Virus record (IMG/VR): IMGVR_UViG_3300030328_002066
Coordinates: 1-64,000 of that record
Length of the DNA stretch: 64,000 nucleotides
Source: a virus
Reading direction: 5' to 3' (one strand)
Positions 29,445-39,800 of this stretch are shown here, piece by piece. The translations under genes were made by a program, and so were the position numbers. The notes beneath the pieces were generated by a model that did not search any database, was not told where the DNA came from, and was given only the letters and a program-made list of their open reading frames with translations. Numbering within the stretch: position 1 is the stretch's first letter; every line of letters starts with the position of its first letter.

Positions 29445-30520
29445 TGGCTATATTTACAAGCGCTATTAATCAACGCGATCTTTATAGAGGATACGGCGAT
29501 CGGCGTGGAAGTCAAAGAAGAGCTAATTTATTTTCAGCTAGGCTTGGTTCTAGGATGAAACAGTGGGGAGAACTTAGTAAAACTAATACTATGGAATTAA
29601 CCTCTGATTTTGCTAATCCCAATTTTAGAGACATTAGAGAAGAGCGAGATGTAGCTGGAATAAGACAAGCTGAAAAGTTTTCAGAAAAAGCCGTAGCAAA
29701 TCTTCAAAAATCTAAGCTAACTGCTCCGGCATTAAGCGAAGGTTCTTATATTAAAAAAACTATGGAACGAAGACAGGCTTTACAGCAATCTAAAAGAGCT
29801 TTAGAAAAAGCTAATGAGTTTTACTCAAATATAGGCTCTACTTTTAGATTTGATGAGACAGGCTATACTCGTTTAGACCCTAGTGCAGATAAGTTTTACA
29901 CTGAGTTTGATGAAGCTGTTGAAAGACGTAAACAAGAATACGCTGAGATGTATGGTGCAGAATCTTTTGACGATTTAGGCGACTCTTATGCTCAATTTGG
30001 CAGTGACCGATGGAATCAAATGGGTGAAGTCGGTCAACGTGATATTATGGATATGGTTATGTCAGATATTACAGGAATGTCTTATGAGGATTTAGTCGAA
30101 CTAAATGCATACCACGTTGCCGCAGAAGGTCATTACAACGAAGATTCTCGAAACAGACTGGATATGCGGGTTCGTTATGATACAAGCAGACTTGAAGATT
30201 ATACTAGCGAACAACTAGAAGGTTTAAGAGAGTTTTATGCTTCATCAGGCGCACAGGGTATAAAAGCCGCTAATAAATTAGCTGCTGCAGAAGATGAATC
30301 CAGACGAGAGTCTGCTATAGCGTCTCAAAGAGCTACAATAGCTAGTCAACAAAAACGAAAGAAAACAGCTTCAGAAGAGTTATCAAAATCATCTGAAGAA
30401 ATTCAACTTCAACTAAGAGAATTAGATGAAGATTTTATGAAAAACATCGGCTCGTTTAGAAGCGCGCCTAAAAAACGAAAAGTGCCTAAGGTTTCTTTTA
30501 CAGAAGGCAGGCCTATTTAG
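29444..30520 (+). CDS. hypothetical virion-region protein (358 aa)
   Basis: 358 aa, long helical and charged throughout, with an Arg-rich N-terminus (YRGYGDRRGSQRRANLFSAR), a coiled-coil-like end and a very basic tail (APKKRKVPKVSFTEGRPI). Upstream of the portal gene, where T7-like phages keep small head or internal proteins. No domain recognised. AGGAGAGAAAATA precedes ATG 29444. Confidence 0.65.
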   Translation: MAIFTSAINQRDLYRGYGDRRGSQRRANLFSARLGSRMKQWGELSKTNTMELTSDFANPNFRDIREERDVAGIRQAEKFSEKAVANLQKSKLTAPALSEGSYIKKTMERRQALQQSKRALEKANEFYSNIGSTFRFDETGYTRLDPSADKFYTEFDEAVERRKQEYAEMYGAESFDDLGDSYAQFGSDRWNQMGEVGQRDIMDMVMSDITGMSYEDLVELNAYHVAAEGHYNEDSRNRLDMRVRYDTSRLEDYTSEQLEGLREFYASSGAQGIKAANKLAAAEDESRRESAIASQRATIASQQKRKKTASEELSKSSEEIQLQLRELDEDFMKNIGSFRSAPKKRKVPKVSFTEGRPI

Positions 30521-30529
30521 GAGATAGTT

Positions 30530-31024
30530 ATGGGTGGCGCACCAACCGTTGATGGTGGAATGACTGAAGAACAATATAGAAAACTGCAGATGGAAGAGCG
30601 TCAGTTTATGTCCGAACAAGAAGAGCGTCAGATGATGCTTATGAATGAGATGGAAGATAAACGAGTTCAACGCGAACAAGCAGAAAAGAAACGCCAAGAA
30701 AGGCTACGCTCTAAAGAAGAAGAAGCGTTAACCGATCTTGAAAATACTATTAGCGATGAAGTTAAGGGCTTAGACGAAGTCGCAAAAGGCGAAGATAAAG
30801 ATATTGTTATGGACTTCTATGGAAGTCTTGCTAAAAATACGCCAGGCGCTGAAGGTCCTTATAGATTACCAGACGGAACTGTGGCAAGCGGAAACGAAGG
30901 TGGAGCTGGAATGGGCGGGGCTGGAAAAGGCCGGGGTAGTAAGGGTGGCGGAAAGCCTTCTCGCATACCTGGGCAAGGTAAGTCAAAGACATCGGGCGGA
31001 AAACCAGGAGATAGGCCAAAATGA
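30530..31024 (+). CDS. coiled-coil and Gly/Lys-rich protein (164 aa)
   Basis: 164 aa in two parts. Residues 10-75 are a charged coiled coil (MTEEQYRKLQMEERQFMSEQ, then EERQMMLMNEMEDKRVQREQ). Residues 110-164 are low-complexity Gly/Lys/Ser (GMGGAGKGRGSKGGGKPSR). TAGGAGATAGTT precedes ATG 30530. The stop overlaps the portal start (AAATGA), so it is coupled to the portal. A head-assembly accessory role is likely from position only. Confidence 0.65.
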   Translation: MGGAPTVDGGMTEEQYRKLQMEERQFMSEQEERQMMLMNEMEDKRVQREQAEKKRQERLRSKEEEALTDLENTISDEVKGLDEVAKGEDKDIVMDFYGSLAKNTPGAEGPYRLPDGTVASGNEGGAGMGGAGKGRGSKGGGKPSRIPGQGKSKTSGGKPGDRPK

Positions 31025-32637
31025 ATTTAGCTAATGAACTCGAAGGCACTATCGCTGACCGTTTTTCTGAGCTAGATTCAAGACGTAGGTCGAAACTTGA
31101 CAGAGCAAGAGAATGTGCTTTGTTAACACTCCCTAATCTATTACCCCCTGAAAATTGGTCTGAAGAATATGAATTATATCAGCCCTTTTCTTCTGTAGGC
31201 GCTCGTGGTGTTACAGCTTTAGCATCAAGAATGTTATCTGCGTTAATCCCTTTAAACGATCTTCCTTTTTTTACCTTTAGTTTAAAATCAGGCGTTGATC
31301 CAGAAGTAGATACTAGTAATCTATTAAATACTATGTCTATGCAAGTCTATGAAAAGATGCGTAGTAAGAATATTAGAGAGTCTTTTTTTCAAGCTCTTCA
31401 AAGTCTTATCGTAGTAGGTGATATTGCAGTTAAACTAGAAGAAGATTTTACAATTAGATGTATTCGCTTTGATCACTACGTTTCTATTAGAGATGTAGTA
31501 GGAGACTTAATTGAGTTTATACATCTTGAGTTTGTCCCTGATGAAACGCCTTTACCTACTAACTCTCAAGAAACTTATGGGCATGGTATATGGAATCGCA
31601 CTGGATTTAAAACTATTTTTTGTCGTTATGTATTAGATGAAGAAGGTAACTGGCATGGTCGAAAAGAAGATGACGAAGGTAACTTGATTGATGAAGGAGT
31701 CTTTGAAGTATTTCCCTACGCTGTTCTTAGATGGAACTCTGTTGTAAGTGAAAACTACGGTCGGTCTAAGTGTGAAGAAATTTACGGAGACTTAAAGACT
31801 TTAGAAGCTTATACAGAAAGTTTAATTAACAGCATGGCTGCAGCCTCTACGTTCTTTATGGGCGTATCTCCTACGGGAGTTACAGAACTAACTGATTTAG
31901 CTTCAGCTCAAAATGGCGAATGGGTAGCTGCTAGGCAAGAAGATCTATATGTTCTTTCTCCTGCACAAACAATGAACCCTCAGATTCAACAAACTCAGAA
32001 CAGCGTTGAGATGATGCGCCGAGAAATTGGCGAAGCTTTCTTAATGAACAGAGGCTCTATCAGAAACGCAGAAAGAGTTACTGCAACTGAAGTTCGAATG
32101 ATTGGGCAAGAATTAGAACAGGTCTTAGGCGGCGCTTTTAGTGCAATTGCACGAGACTTGCTTGTTCCTATCATTAAACGAACTGTATACCTTATGGTAG
32201 AAGAAGGTGATATCGATACTAGATTGGCTAAGGATTTCTTTGATTCCGATGGCCGACTATCTTTTGATATTATTACTGGACTCCAGGCCTTAAGTAGAGA
32301 TACAGAGCTACAAAAGCTTATGCAAATGGGTGAAATGGTTCGCAATCTTCCTGAACAAGCTGTTCAACATTTTAAGTTTGACGAATATGGCCGAGCTTTA
32401 ATCTCTGCTCTTGGCTTTGATCCTAGTAATTGGGTTAAAGATCCTGCTGAGCTTGAAAAAGAAAAGCAAAAAGCTATGCTTGAACAACAACAAATGCAAA
32501 TTGCTGGTAGCGCTGGTCAAGGCGTTGCTCAAGGCGTTGGCCAAGCAGCTGGAGCTGCTACAGAACAGATGGCTCCTCAGGTTATGGAACAAATCATGGC
32601 AGGTGGAGCGGCTCCTGTACAAGGAGGTCCAATGTGA
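31021..32637 (+). CDS. portal (head-tail connector) protein, gp8-like
   Basis: 538 aa, matching T7 gp8 (536) in length and pattern: LPPENWSEEYELYQPFSSVG and ARGVTALASRMLSALIPLND near the N-terminus, VLRWNSVVSENYGRSKCEEI in the middle, RVTATEVRMIGQELEQVLGG near residue 355, and a Gln/Ala-rich tail. It forms the dodecameric ring at one capsid vertex through which DNA passes. AAGGTAAGTC and neighbouring purines lie upstream; the start overlaps the previous stop. Confidence 0.9.
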   Translation: MNLANELEGTIADRFSELDSRRRSKLDRARECALLTLPNLLPPENWSEEYELYQPFSSVGARGVTALASRMLSALIPLNDLPFFTFSLKSGVDPEVDTSNLLNTMSMQVYEKMRSKNIRESFFQALQSLIVVGDIAVKLEEDFTIRCIRFDHYVSIRDVVGDLIEFIHLEFVPDETPLPTNSQETYGHGIWNRTGFKTIFCRYVLDEEGNWHGRKEDDEGNLIDEGVFEVFPYAVLRWNSVVSENYGRSKCEEIYGDLKTLEAYTESLINSMAAASTFFMGVSPTGVTELTDLASAQNGEWVAARQEDLYVLSPAQTMNPQIQQTQNSVEMMRREIGEAFLMNRGSIRNAERVTATEVRMIGQELEQVLGGAFSAIARDLLVPIIKRTVYLMVEEGDIDTRLAKDFFDSDGRLSFDIITGLQALSRDTELQKLMQMGEMVRNLPEQAVQHFKFDEYGRALISALGFDPSNWVKDPAELEKEKQKAMLEQQQMQIAGSAGQGVAQGVGQAAGAATEQMAPQVMEQIMAGGAAPVQGGPM

Positions 32638-32897
32638 CTCTTAGTAAAAGCGCTCTATATTATAGAAAAAATAAATCAGCGCGAGATAAGAAAAAGAAAT
32701 ATGATACTAAGTATCATAAGACTGCATCGCGCCGTAAATATCGTTCTGAATTAAACGAAGAAAATCGCCGTCGCGGTACTTATGGAAACGGCGATGGTAA
32801 AGATGTCTCGCACACAAGACGGGGCGGTATGACTTTAGAATCTATGTCTAAAAACAGAGCCCGGCAAGGTGCGGGTGGAAAAAGAAAAAGGAAATAA
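32634..32897 (+). CDS. small basic conserved phage protein (87 aa)
   Basis: 87 aa, extremely rich in Lys and Arg, with blocks YRKNKSARDKKKKYDTKYHK, ELNEENRRRGTYGNGDGKDV and SKNRARQGAGGKRKRK. I recall similar short basic proteins next to portal genes in other podoviruses and marine phages; function unknown, probably DNA-binding inside the head. ACAAGGAGGTCCA before ATG 32634 is a strong ribosome-binding site inside the portal gene. Confidence 0.7.
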   Translation: MTLSKSALYYRKNKSARDKKKKYDTKYHKTASRRKYRSELNEENRRRGTYGNGDGKDVSHTRRGGMTLESMSKNRARQGAGGKRKRK

Positions 32898-32899
32898 AA

Positions 32900-33649
32900 A
32901 TGGCTTTCACAATAGATAGCAGCGTGAATGACGATCAATTAGGAAAATCTAGAATAAAATTTCAACTTCAAACACCAAATAATACAGCTGGGTTCGAGCC
33001 TGGAGATTGGATTGAGCTAACTAGACGAGGTGGTCTAGTAAGAACATTTGTTTTTTGTGAGGCTGGTCACGATGTAGCATCTGGCGATACTATTGTAGCT
33101 ACAGATCGAATTTCAGATGCTGGATCAAATAATACAGCAGCCGATATTCTTGGAGCTACTTTTACTACGGATCGTACTTGTATTGCTGTAGTCGGAAATC
33201 TTGCTGGCGCTGCGGATAAAAACTATGTACTAGGTAACGCATTTAAAACTACAGTTCTTGCTACACCTGGTTTTGAAACCGGCTGGATAGGTACTTTCGG
33301 TACTTTTTCGGATACGGCCTCAGTGGAGGCCATCCTTTTTCGAGAAGAAAGCGACGGTTATGTACCTGTTCGGGCTAATATAGCGCAGAACGGTTTAGAG
33401 CAATCTGGATCGGGAGATACTGTCGTTCTTTGTTCGGTAGTAAATAATGCTGTTAATAATCACGCTCTTTGGAATCAATATGCTACTGACATATCTCCCG
33501 GATCTGGTGATAAGCATCAGCTCCTTATTATTGAGCTAATGCAGCAAAGTATGCTTCCTGCAAATAGTACTAATACTACTATTTTAGAAGCAGAATATGA
33601 AGCTAACTTTCTCCCTGCTTTAAGATCTTATAAGAAAAAGGTAAAGTGA
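32900..33649 (+). CDS. hypothetical virion protein (249 aa)
   Basis: 249 aa, beta-rich and Ala/Thr/Asn-rich (DWIELTRRGGLVRTFVFCEA; TRISDAGSNNTAADILGATF), a composition typical of capsid decoration or minor structural proteins. It lies between portal and scaffold, where T7 has no gene. AAAAAGGAAATAAAA precedes ATG 32900. No family recognised. Confidence 0.65.
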   Translation: MAFTIDSSVNDDQLGKSRIKFQLQTPNNTAGFEPGDWIELTRRGGLVRTFVFCEAGHDVASGDTIVATDRISDAGSNNTAADILGATFTTDRTCIAVVGNLAGAADKNYVLGNAFKTTVLATPGFETGWIGTFGTFSDTASVEAILFREESDGYVPVRANIAQNGLEQSGSGDTVVLCSVVNNAVNNHALWNQYATDISPGSGDKHQLLIIELMQQSMLPANSTNTTILEAEYEANFLPALRSYKKKVK

Positions 33650-33650
33650 A

Positions 33651-34538
33651 ATGAATGAAGAGAACACACAGAATACTGAATCTATTGAAACCGAAGCACC
33701 TGTTACTCCTGCAGCTCCTGAACCTGGTTCTGATGAGTATAATGCTCGTATGGCTGCTGAAGGATCTGTAGCATTAGGAAATGTACCTGATAAGTTTAAA
33801 AACGAAGACGGTACAGTTAACATGGAAGCGTTTTCCCAGTCTTATATGGAACTAGAAAAACAATTCCATGCTCCAAAAGAAGAACCCGCTGTTGAAGAAG
33901 CTTCTGACACCGAGGTTCTTGACGGACCCGATGCTATTGTTGATGAGTTACGTGTCCCAGACGTTGATGAAACCGCTGAAAGTATCCAAGAACAAGCTCA
34001 GAGTGTTGGAATTACTCCTGAAGATTTAGGAGATATGACCAAAGAACTTATGCGAACTGGAGAAATCACTGAAGATCAACGTGGTGCTTTAAATAATAAG
34101 GGTGTTGATGATCGAGTCATTGATGCTGTTATTGAAGGACAAAGAGCGCGTATGCGTCAGCAATATACAACCGCTGCAGAGTATGTAGGCGGTTCAGATA
34201 GATTATCAAAAATTTTTGGATGGGCTGCTCATAACCTCGACGAAGGACAGAGAGCCCACATTAACGCTGGCTTAGCTGGCGATGCAAGTGAAATTACGTT
34301 AAGAGGGCTTGCTTCTATGTACGACAAAGCAGTAGAAAATTCTCCTGCTCAAACGGAAATGCGGTCGGCTACTAAGCCGTCTCAAAACCCTGTCGGCAGA
34401 GAAGTAGTTCAAGGTTTTTCTACTAAGGCAGATTACTATGCTGCTTATGATCAACTTATGAAAAACCCTCACGATATAAACCTACGTAATGGTATTGAAG
34501 AACGTATGAGAAAAACTGATTGGACGACAATTGCCTAG
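33651..34538 (+). CDS. scaffolding protein, gp9-like
   Basis: 295 aa, acidic, low-complexity N-terminus (ETEAPVTPAAPEPGSDEYNA), then VPDKFKNEDGTVNMEAFSQS with YMELEKQF, the block shared by T7-type scaffolds (a 'PxKFK..DG..N...L...Y..LE' pattern), and a helical, basic C-terminus. It guides capsid assembly and is lost on maturation. T7 gp9 is 307 aa. It directly precedes the capsid gene. Confidence 0.85.
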   Translation: MNEENTQNTESIETEAPVTPAAPEPGSDEYNARMAAEGSVALGNVPDKFKNEDGTVNMEAFSQSYMELEKQFHAPKEEPAVEEASDTEVLDGPDAIVDELRVPDVDETAESIQEQAQSVGITPEDLGDMTKELMRTGEITEDQRGALNNKGVDDRVIDAVIEGQRARMRQQYTTAAEYVGGSDRLSKIFGWAAHNLDEGQRAHINAGLAGDASEITLRGLASMYDKAVENSPAQTEMRSATKPSQNPVGREVVQGFSTKADYYAAYDQLMKNPHDINLRNGIEERMRKTDWTTIA

Positions 34539-34662
34539 CTACTCTAAGGATATAGCAAATCAATTTAAATCAACGGCCCGCAAGGATAACCGTGATTAGT
34601 TAGAAGTATAATCTTTATACAAACTTGTAAACTTTCAATTAACTAACAAAAGGATTAAAACA
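34539..34662 (+). promoter_or_regulatory. capsid gene leader with hairpins
   Basis: A 124-base leader with TTAGTTA (34596-34602) pairing TAACTAA (34640-34646) around TATAA/TTATA (34607-34611/34615-34619), then AAAAGGATTAAAACA before ATG 34663. No copy of promoter family A or B is seen. It may stabilise the abundant capsid mRNA or be a processing site, as the T7 gene 10 leader is. Confidence 0.5.
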
Positions 34663-36006
34663 ATGCCAGGAACAGGCACAAACGTTAACTATGCTACGCC
34701 AGGTACTATGTACGGGCGTACTGCTGCAGCTCAGACCACCGCTACTACTGGTGGTGCTGAGGGTACTAACAAACTATGGCTTCCTATTTGGAGTGGCGAA
34801 GTACTTCGTGCTTATGATCACTACCGCGTATTCGAGCCAATGGTAGAATCTCGAACAATTTCTTCTGGTCGACAGATGGAATTCCCAATCACTGGTACTG
34901 TTGCTATGAACGAAGCATGGGGCGCTGGTGAAGAACTCGTCGGTAACGTCGAAGATCACGTTTCAAAAACCATTGCTGTTCAGCTTGATTCTAGACCCAT
35001 CGCTGCTCACTTTGAAATTGATAACATTGACCTTATGATTAGTCAGTGGGAGTTCCGTTCGGAACTAGCCCGCCAGGCTGGTCAAACTTTAGCTAACGCA
35101 AGAGACTTACAGGTCGGTGCATATCTTGTTCGCGCTGGTTGCGAAGATTTGTTAGCCGCCGATCCTAGACTTGCTCAGTCAGGTGATTTATCTGACTGGC
35201 GACATAGTCTTGGAGGTGCTCCTCTTTTCCACATTGGTGGCGAAACTAGTGGAGTAAACCCAGTAAGAGGCAAAGCTAACTTAACTAACCTTTACTCAAC
35301 AAGTGCATCTGCAGCAGCAGGCGGAGCTTTAGCTCTTCTAGAGTGCATCGAAGACTTTATGGTTCACCTTCAGGAAATTAATGCACCTACTACTGGTGTT
35401 TACTGCGCTGTTACTCCTCAGGTGTTCCACAACATTAGGGCTCTTGGTGTTGCTCGTGATACCACAGACTTGGCTGGTGGTGCTGGTCGTCCCATGTTTG
35501 GTGGCGTAGCTGAAGCTGGTGGCCTTGGCTCCGGTCTTAGTGACGGTATGATGGCTATCAGTGACTCTCTTGAGTACATGGGTTGTCGTATTGTTAAGAC
35601 TAACCACTTACCTAACTTTGATGCAACCCTTGCCACTGCAAAGATTGGTGAAACTAAGTACAATCTTAACTTCTCTTCGACCGCGCATACTGGATCTGGC
35701 AGCGATGCAGTTGACGGTCTTGGCGTAGGCGCTGTTATTTGGCAATCAGGTGCTGTTGCCTCTATTAGCAAGACTGGACTTAAGGTTGATACTGTTGATG
35801 ATGTTCGTCGTAACACCGTCTTTACTGTAGCTTCAATGATGTCTGGTACTGGTGTTCTTAAGCCAGAACTTTGTTCGGTAGTTTCTACTATTGACATTGG
35901 AGAGCAAACCGGATCTACCGTCGCTGATACTAAGGCATCTGCTCGTGGCCTACTTGGTATGGCTGCTCATTACGGCGTTGCCGCCGGTGGCGTAGCAAAT
36001 AGCTGA
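34663..36006 (+). CDS. major capsid protein, gp10A-like
   Basis: 447 aa. The features of T7-type capsids are visible: LWLPIWSGEVLRAYDHYRVF near residue 38 (T7: gEVltaF), TISSGRQMEFPITGTVAMNE, and GEELVGNVEDHVSKTIAVQL (T7: hG.el...dei.v.iD). T7 gp10A is 345 aa; the extra 100 residues lie in an insertion before LLECIEDFMVHLQEINAPTT and in the C-terminal third. Codon use is shifted to C-ending codons, as expected for the most abundant protein. It is followed by the strong terminator at 36110. Confidence 0.93.
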   Translation: MPGTGTNVNYATPGTMYGRTAAAQTTATTGGAEGTNKLWLPIWSGEVLRAYDHYRVFEPMVESRTISSGRQMEFPITGTVAMNEAWGAGEELVGNVEDHVSKTIAVQLDSRPIAAHFEIDNIDLMISQWEFRSELARQAGQTLANARDLQVGAYLVRAGCEDLLAADPRLAQSGDLSDWRHSLGGAPLFHIGGETSGVNPVRGKANLTNLYSTSASAAAGGALALLECIEDFMVHLQEINAPTTGVYCAVTPQVFHNIRALGVARDTTDLAGGAGRPMFGGVAEAGGLGSGLSDGMMAISDSLEYMGCRIVKTNHLPNFDATLATAKIGETKYNLNFSSTAHTGSGSDAVDGLGVGAVIWQSGAVASISKTGLKVDTVDDVRRNTVFTVASMMSGTGVLKPELCSVVSTIDIGEQTGSTVADTKASARGLLGMAAHYGVAAGGVANS

Positions 36007-36108
36007 TAAATTAGACTGAAAGGAACCTTTATGGTTTTAGTTATCTCCGTACAAAGGGGGTGATTCAGTCTCGCCAGTGGTATTGAATGGCGTTAAATCC
36101 ACAATTAA
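36007..36108 (+). ncRNA. folded 3' region after the capsid gene
   Basis: About 100 non-coding bases with GACTGAA (36013-36019) pairing TTCAGTC (36064-36070) and CGCCA/TGGCG (36072-36092). It ends in the terminator. It may simply protect the capsid mRNA 3' end, or be a small RNA released from it. Confidence 0.4.
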
Positions 36109-36109
36109 C

Positions 36110-36147
36110 CCGGTCTCTAAGGGAAACCTTAGGGACCGGCTTTTTTT
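36110..36147 (+). terminator. intrinsic terminator with GAAA loop
   Basis: CCGGTCTCTAAGG (36110-36122), loop GAAA, CCTTAGGGACCGG (36127-36139) with one G-U, then C and TTTTTTT. Same place as the T-phi terminator of T7, directly after the capsid gene. Confidence 0.95.
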
Positions 36148-36174
36148 GTTTTACTATATATATAGGAGAAATCT

Positions 36175-36828
36175 ATGGGAGCTTATACAAAACTCCAAGC
36201 GATAAATGAAATGCTTCTGTTCTCCGGAGAAACGCCTGTAAGCGACTTGTCTGGGAACTCTGGAGTAGATACATCTATTGCAGAATCTATTTTAAACCAG
36301 AAGACTACGGATGCACAGGCACGAGGGTTAGCTGACAACATTACTATTAGAGATTTTACTATCGCTAGCGATGGTCGGATTGAGTTACCGTCTGATCTTT
36401 TATCAGCAAATATGTTAAGTAATGTATCAGCTTCTCATAACGATGTTACATATGCTAGGGTTGTAACCAGGGGGTGGGAAAGTGGAACACCTTATTTTTA
36501 TAACCTTACAGATAATACTGACGTATTTACAGCAGGTACTTATACAGCAGAAATCATTTTAAGCGTAGCTTGGGACGACCTTATTACATCTGTCCAAAAA
36601 GACATTATGATGCAAGCTTCTAGGCAATATCAAATGCTTACTCAAGGTGATGGAGCGGTTGATAATTACCTTGCTCAATTAGAACTTTATTACGGGGCTA
36701 AATCTAAAGGCGCTGATACTAGAAACAAAGGTTACAACATACTTAATCTAAATACAGCTGCTCGCAAAGCTTCGGAAAGACAAAATAGACAAGATCCAGA
36801 TAGATTTCGTTATTGGAAAACTTCTTAA
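36175..36828 (+). CDS. tail tube protein A, gp11-like
   Basis: 217 aa, T7 gp11 being 196. The N-terminus KLQAINEMLLFSGETPVSDL and the middle block FYNLTDNTDVFTAGTYTAEI fit the T7-type tail tubular A family, which forms the ring below the portal. AGGAGAAATCT precedes ATG 36175. It follows the capsid terminator and directly precedes tail tube B, the T7 order. Confidence 0.88.
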   Translation: MGAYTKLQAINEMLLFSGETPVSDLSGNSGVDTSIAESILNQKTTDAQARGLADNITIRDFTIASDGRIELPSDLLSANMLSNVSASHNDVTYARVVTRGWESGTPYFYNLTDNTDVFTAGTYTAEIILSVAWDDLITSVQKDIMMQASRQYQMLTQGDGAVDNYLAQLELYYGAKSKGADTRNKGYNILNLNTAARKASERQNRQDPDRFRYWKTS

Positions 36829-36841
36829 TAAAGGGATATAA

Positions 36842-39800
36842 ATGCCAACTTTAAATAAAAATGCTAGATATCCTAGTACTAATAATAGAATTGCGATTCC
36901 TACGTTATCTGGTGGTGTTGGCAGACAAGCTCCTCCTAAAAGAGCTATCAATGAGGCTCAAAACTTAGATAACATTTTAGTAACCTTAGAAAGATCTGTT
37001 GAAAAAAGAGCAGGTACTAATTTTATTAGGCGATATAATAACGCTGCTATGACTACTATTGATAATGTTTTAGACGATGGAGTTCCTACTTCTGATCCCA
37101 GAAACTTTGGAGCTTTAAGTCTAAACGATAGAACTACGTCAGCAGATTATAAATTCTTTTGGTTTCAAATAGCTGAAGATCAGAGGTATTTAATTGCGGT
37201 TAATTTTAGAGACGCTGCTAGCGTAGGCGCTCCTACGTCAACAGAAAAGTCTAATTACATGCAGATTTTTAAGGTTACTAAGACTGGCTTTATTGCGTGT
37301 AATTTATCTGGACATAATACAGACGCTATGTTTAACTACTTCACCTATAAAGACGGTGATACTACACTAACAAGCGATGATTCATTATCGTCCATTACAC
37401 TTGGTCCTCAGATGCTTTTTAATAACAAGCACGTTAAAGCTGGTTATACAAGCAAGCTAAAAACTTTTGTTCAAACCGATGTAGATGCTGGTGTTCGTTT
37501 GGAAACCAAAGAAAACATTAGCAGTGGAGTTCCAGGCGATGGTACGCAAGCTGGTGTTGCCGTTACGTTAAACCAGACTGCTTGGTGTACTGTAGGTTTA
37601 GACGGGGAGTTTGACACTTATACAAGCGCTGCATCTGGCTCTTCGAAAACACACTATGTCGAAGACACTAAAGGAAGAAAATTAGTATACTTTAGCACTA
37701 CTCCAGTAGACACTGAAGGTCAAGCAAGTGTATATGTTGACGGTAAGTTTTATGTGAAAAACGATCAGGTTTTTGTTTCGGTTCCTGCGGGAACTGATTT
37801 AAGTCCTTATCTATTAAACGATGTAAGTGGTTCAGGTAATCTTAAATTTAGTACTAATGTTGATGACGCTGATACTTACAAATCTGTTCAAATTGATATA
37901 CCTACGTCTTTACGTGATATAGGTGTTACAGAAATACAAGCAGATGAAAACGGGACTGGCAATGAGTCGGTTACATTTATAATTAATGACGAAGATAAAC
38001 AAAAAGCTTTTAAAACCTTAGATCGTTTTATTATAAACGGAACAGACCTTGAACCAGATAGAGCAAGCCTTACAGGAGATGGAAGTGCTTCTACTCCGTG
38101 GAAAGCTACTTTTACAACTGGTGTGGGTTATACAGCTCCCGCTACTATTCTTACAGATATAGAATCTGCCTGGGATTCTGCTGACGATTCAGATAACGAT
38201 GATAACGGTTCATTTCCTTTTAACATATCTTACGATTTCGCAGGATCTATTAACTTAGGCCTGACTATGCCAGCTTCTTTAAGCGATTATATTGACTCTG
38301 ATAATATAACAAATAATACCTACGGATCTAGTTACACTTTAGTATTTACATGTCTTCGAGACGGTAGTTCTAATGGAGCTTTATCTCTCGGTTCTGTTAT
38401 ACCAGCGTATGCTACAGAAGCTTCTAGTACAGAGTCTTACTTTGGCCTTAGATCAGATGACGATGGTGGTCCTTTAGCTAAGTTTATTCCAGTACAAGAC
38501 TGGCAATACCCAGACGCTACTAGAAGATATCTAGGAAACCAATTAGCTGATTTTTCAGAGTTTAATTTTCCCCCTAGATCTAACGAAACGACTCTTGAAA
38601 GTGACGGGTCTCCTGAAAAAGAAGGTAGTACTGTAATCTATACAAGATTCAATCAACCGCCTACTTTAATGGAAGACCGTGTAGAAAACACTTTAAAAGA
38701 ACTTTACACAGATCTTTCTAACGGAAAAGGAAAAATTTATTATGTTGAAAACTCGTATGCGGGTGAAGTGCCGGGTTACTACATAATTAAAAGCGCATCA
38801 GAAACCCCTTATTCGCTTCTTGTACGAACACCGGAAGAATACTCTGTTTTTGACGCGGATCGTTTTCCTAAAATACTTAAACTAGATAGTACAACTCCTT
38901 TTGACGGTAATAATATTGAAAACTTTGTTGTTGAAAACATGGCTCTTGAAGAGCGTAGATCTGGAAATTTAAATACTAACCCAGGACCTGAAGCTTTTAA
39001 AGATGGAAAACAAACCCAGATTAAAAGCTTAGCCTTTTTTAGAGATAGGCTGTTCTTATCTGCTGGAGATACAGTATTTTCTTCTCGCACCGGAGATTTT
39101 TCTGACCTGTGGGCTCAGAATCCCGGCGTTGTAGCAGACACCGATCCTATTGATGTTCGTTTATCTACTAATAAGTATGCGGAAGTAGAGTCTATGACTC
39201 CATTCGCTTCTAGTTTATTTATCAATACGGGTTCAGATATTCAGTTTAGTTTAAAGGGATCAGAAAACAACATTACTCCCTTTACGGCTGAGGTAAGTCC
39301 AACAGCTTTTTATTCTACGTCTCCTTTAGTAGATCCTGTTTTGTTGGGCTCTCAGATTTATTTCTTTGCGCCTAAGAGAGCGTACATTTACTTTAACGAT
39401 GCAACTGTTTCAGTTAACCAGGCTATAGAAGTTAGCCTTAATTGTCCTAACTATTTACCATCTAATTATGGAGACGTTACATCTATACCTGGCTATGATT
39501 CCTTATGTATGATTGACAAAGATAATAGAAAATTTCTTTATGTATATACTAATAGATATCAAGGCGCTGACGTAGTTCAAAACGCTTTCTTTAGATATAT
39601 ATACGATGAAGATTTAATGTCAGTTAATTCGTATGATAACGATTTATACTTTGTTAGTCGACAAGAAAACCTGGCAGAGCCTACGAATAAATACAAGTAT
39701 TTCTTAGGTTATCAGAAATTCTATGAGAATAATAATGCTATTCCTAGATTAGATCATATGATTACTTTTGATGAGTCGTTAACAGATGGAAGCGGAGAAC

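Noticed and set aside
34607-34619. TATAAT before the capsid gene as a host promoter
   Set aside because: No acceptable -35 box, and the sequence is part of a TATAA/TTATA hairpin in the leader.
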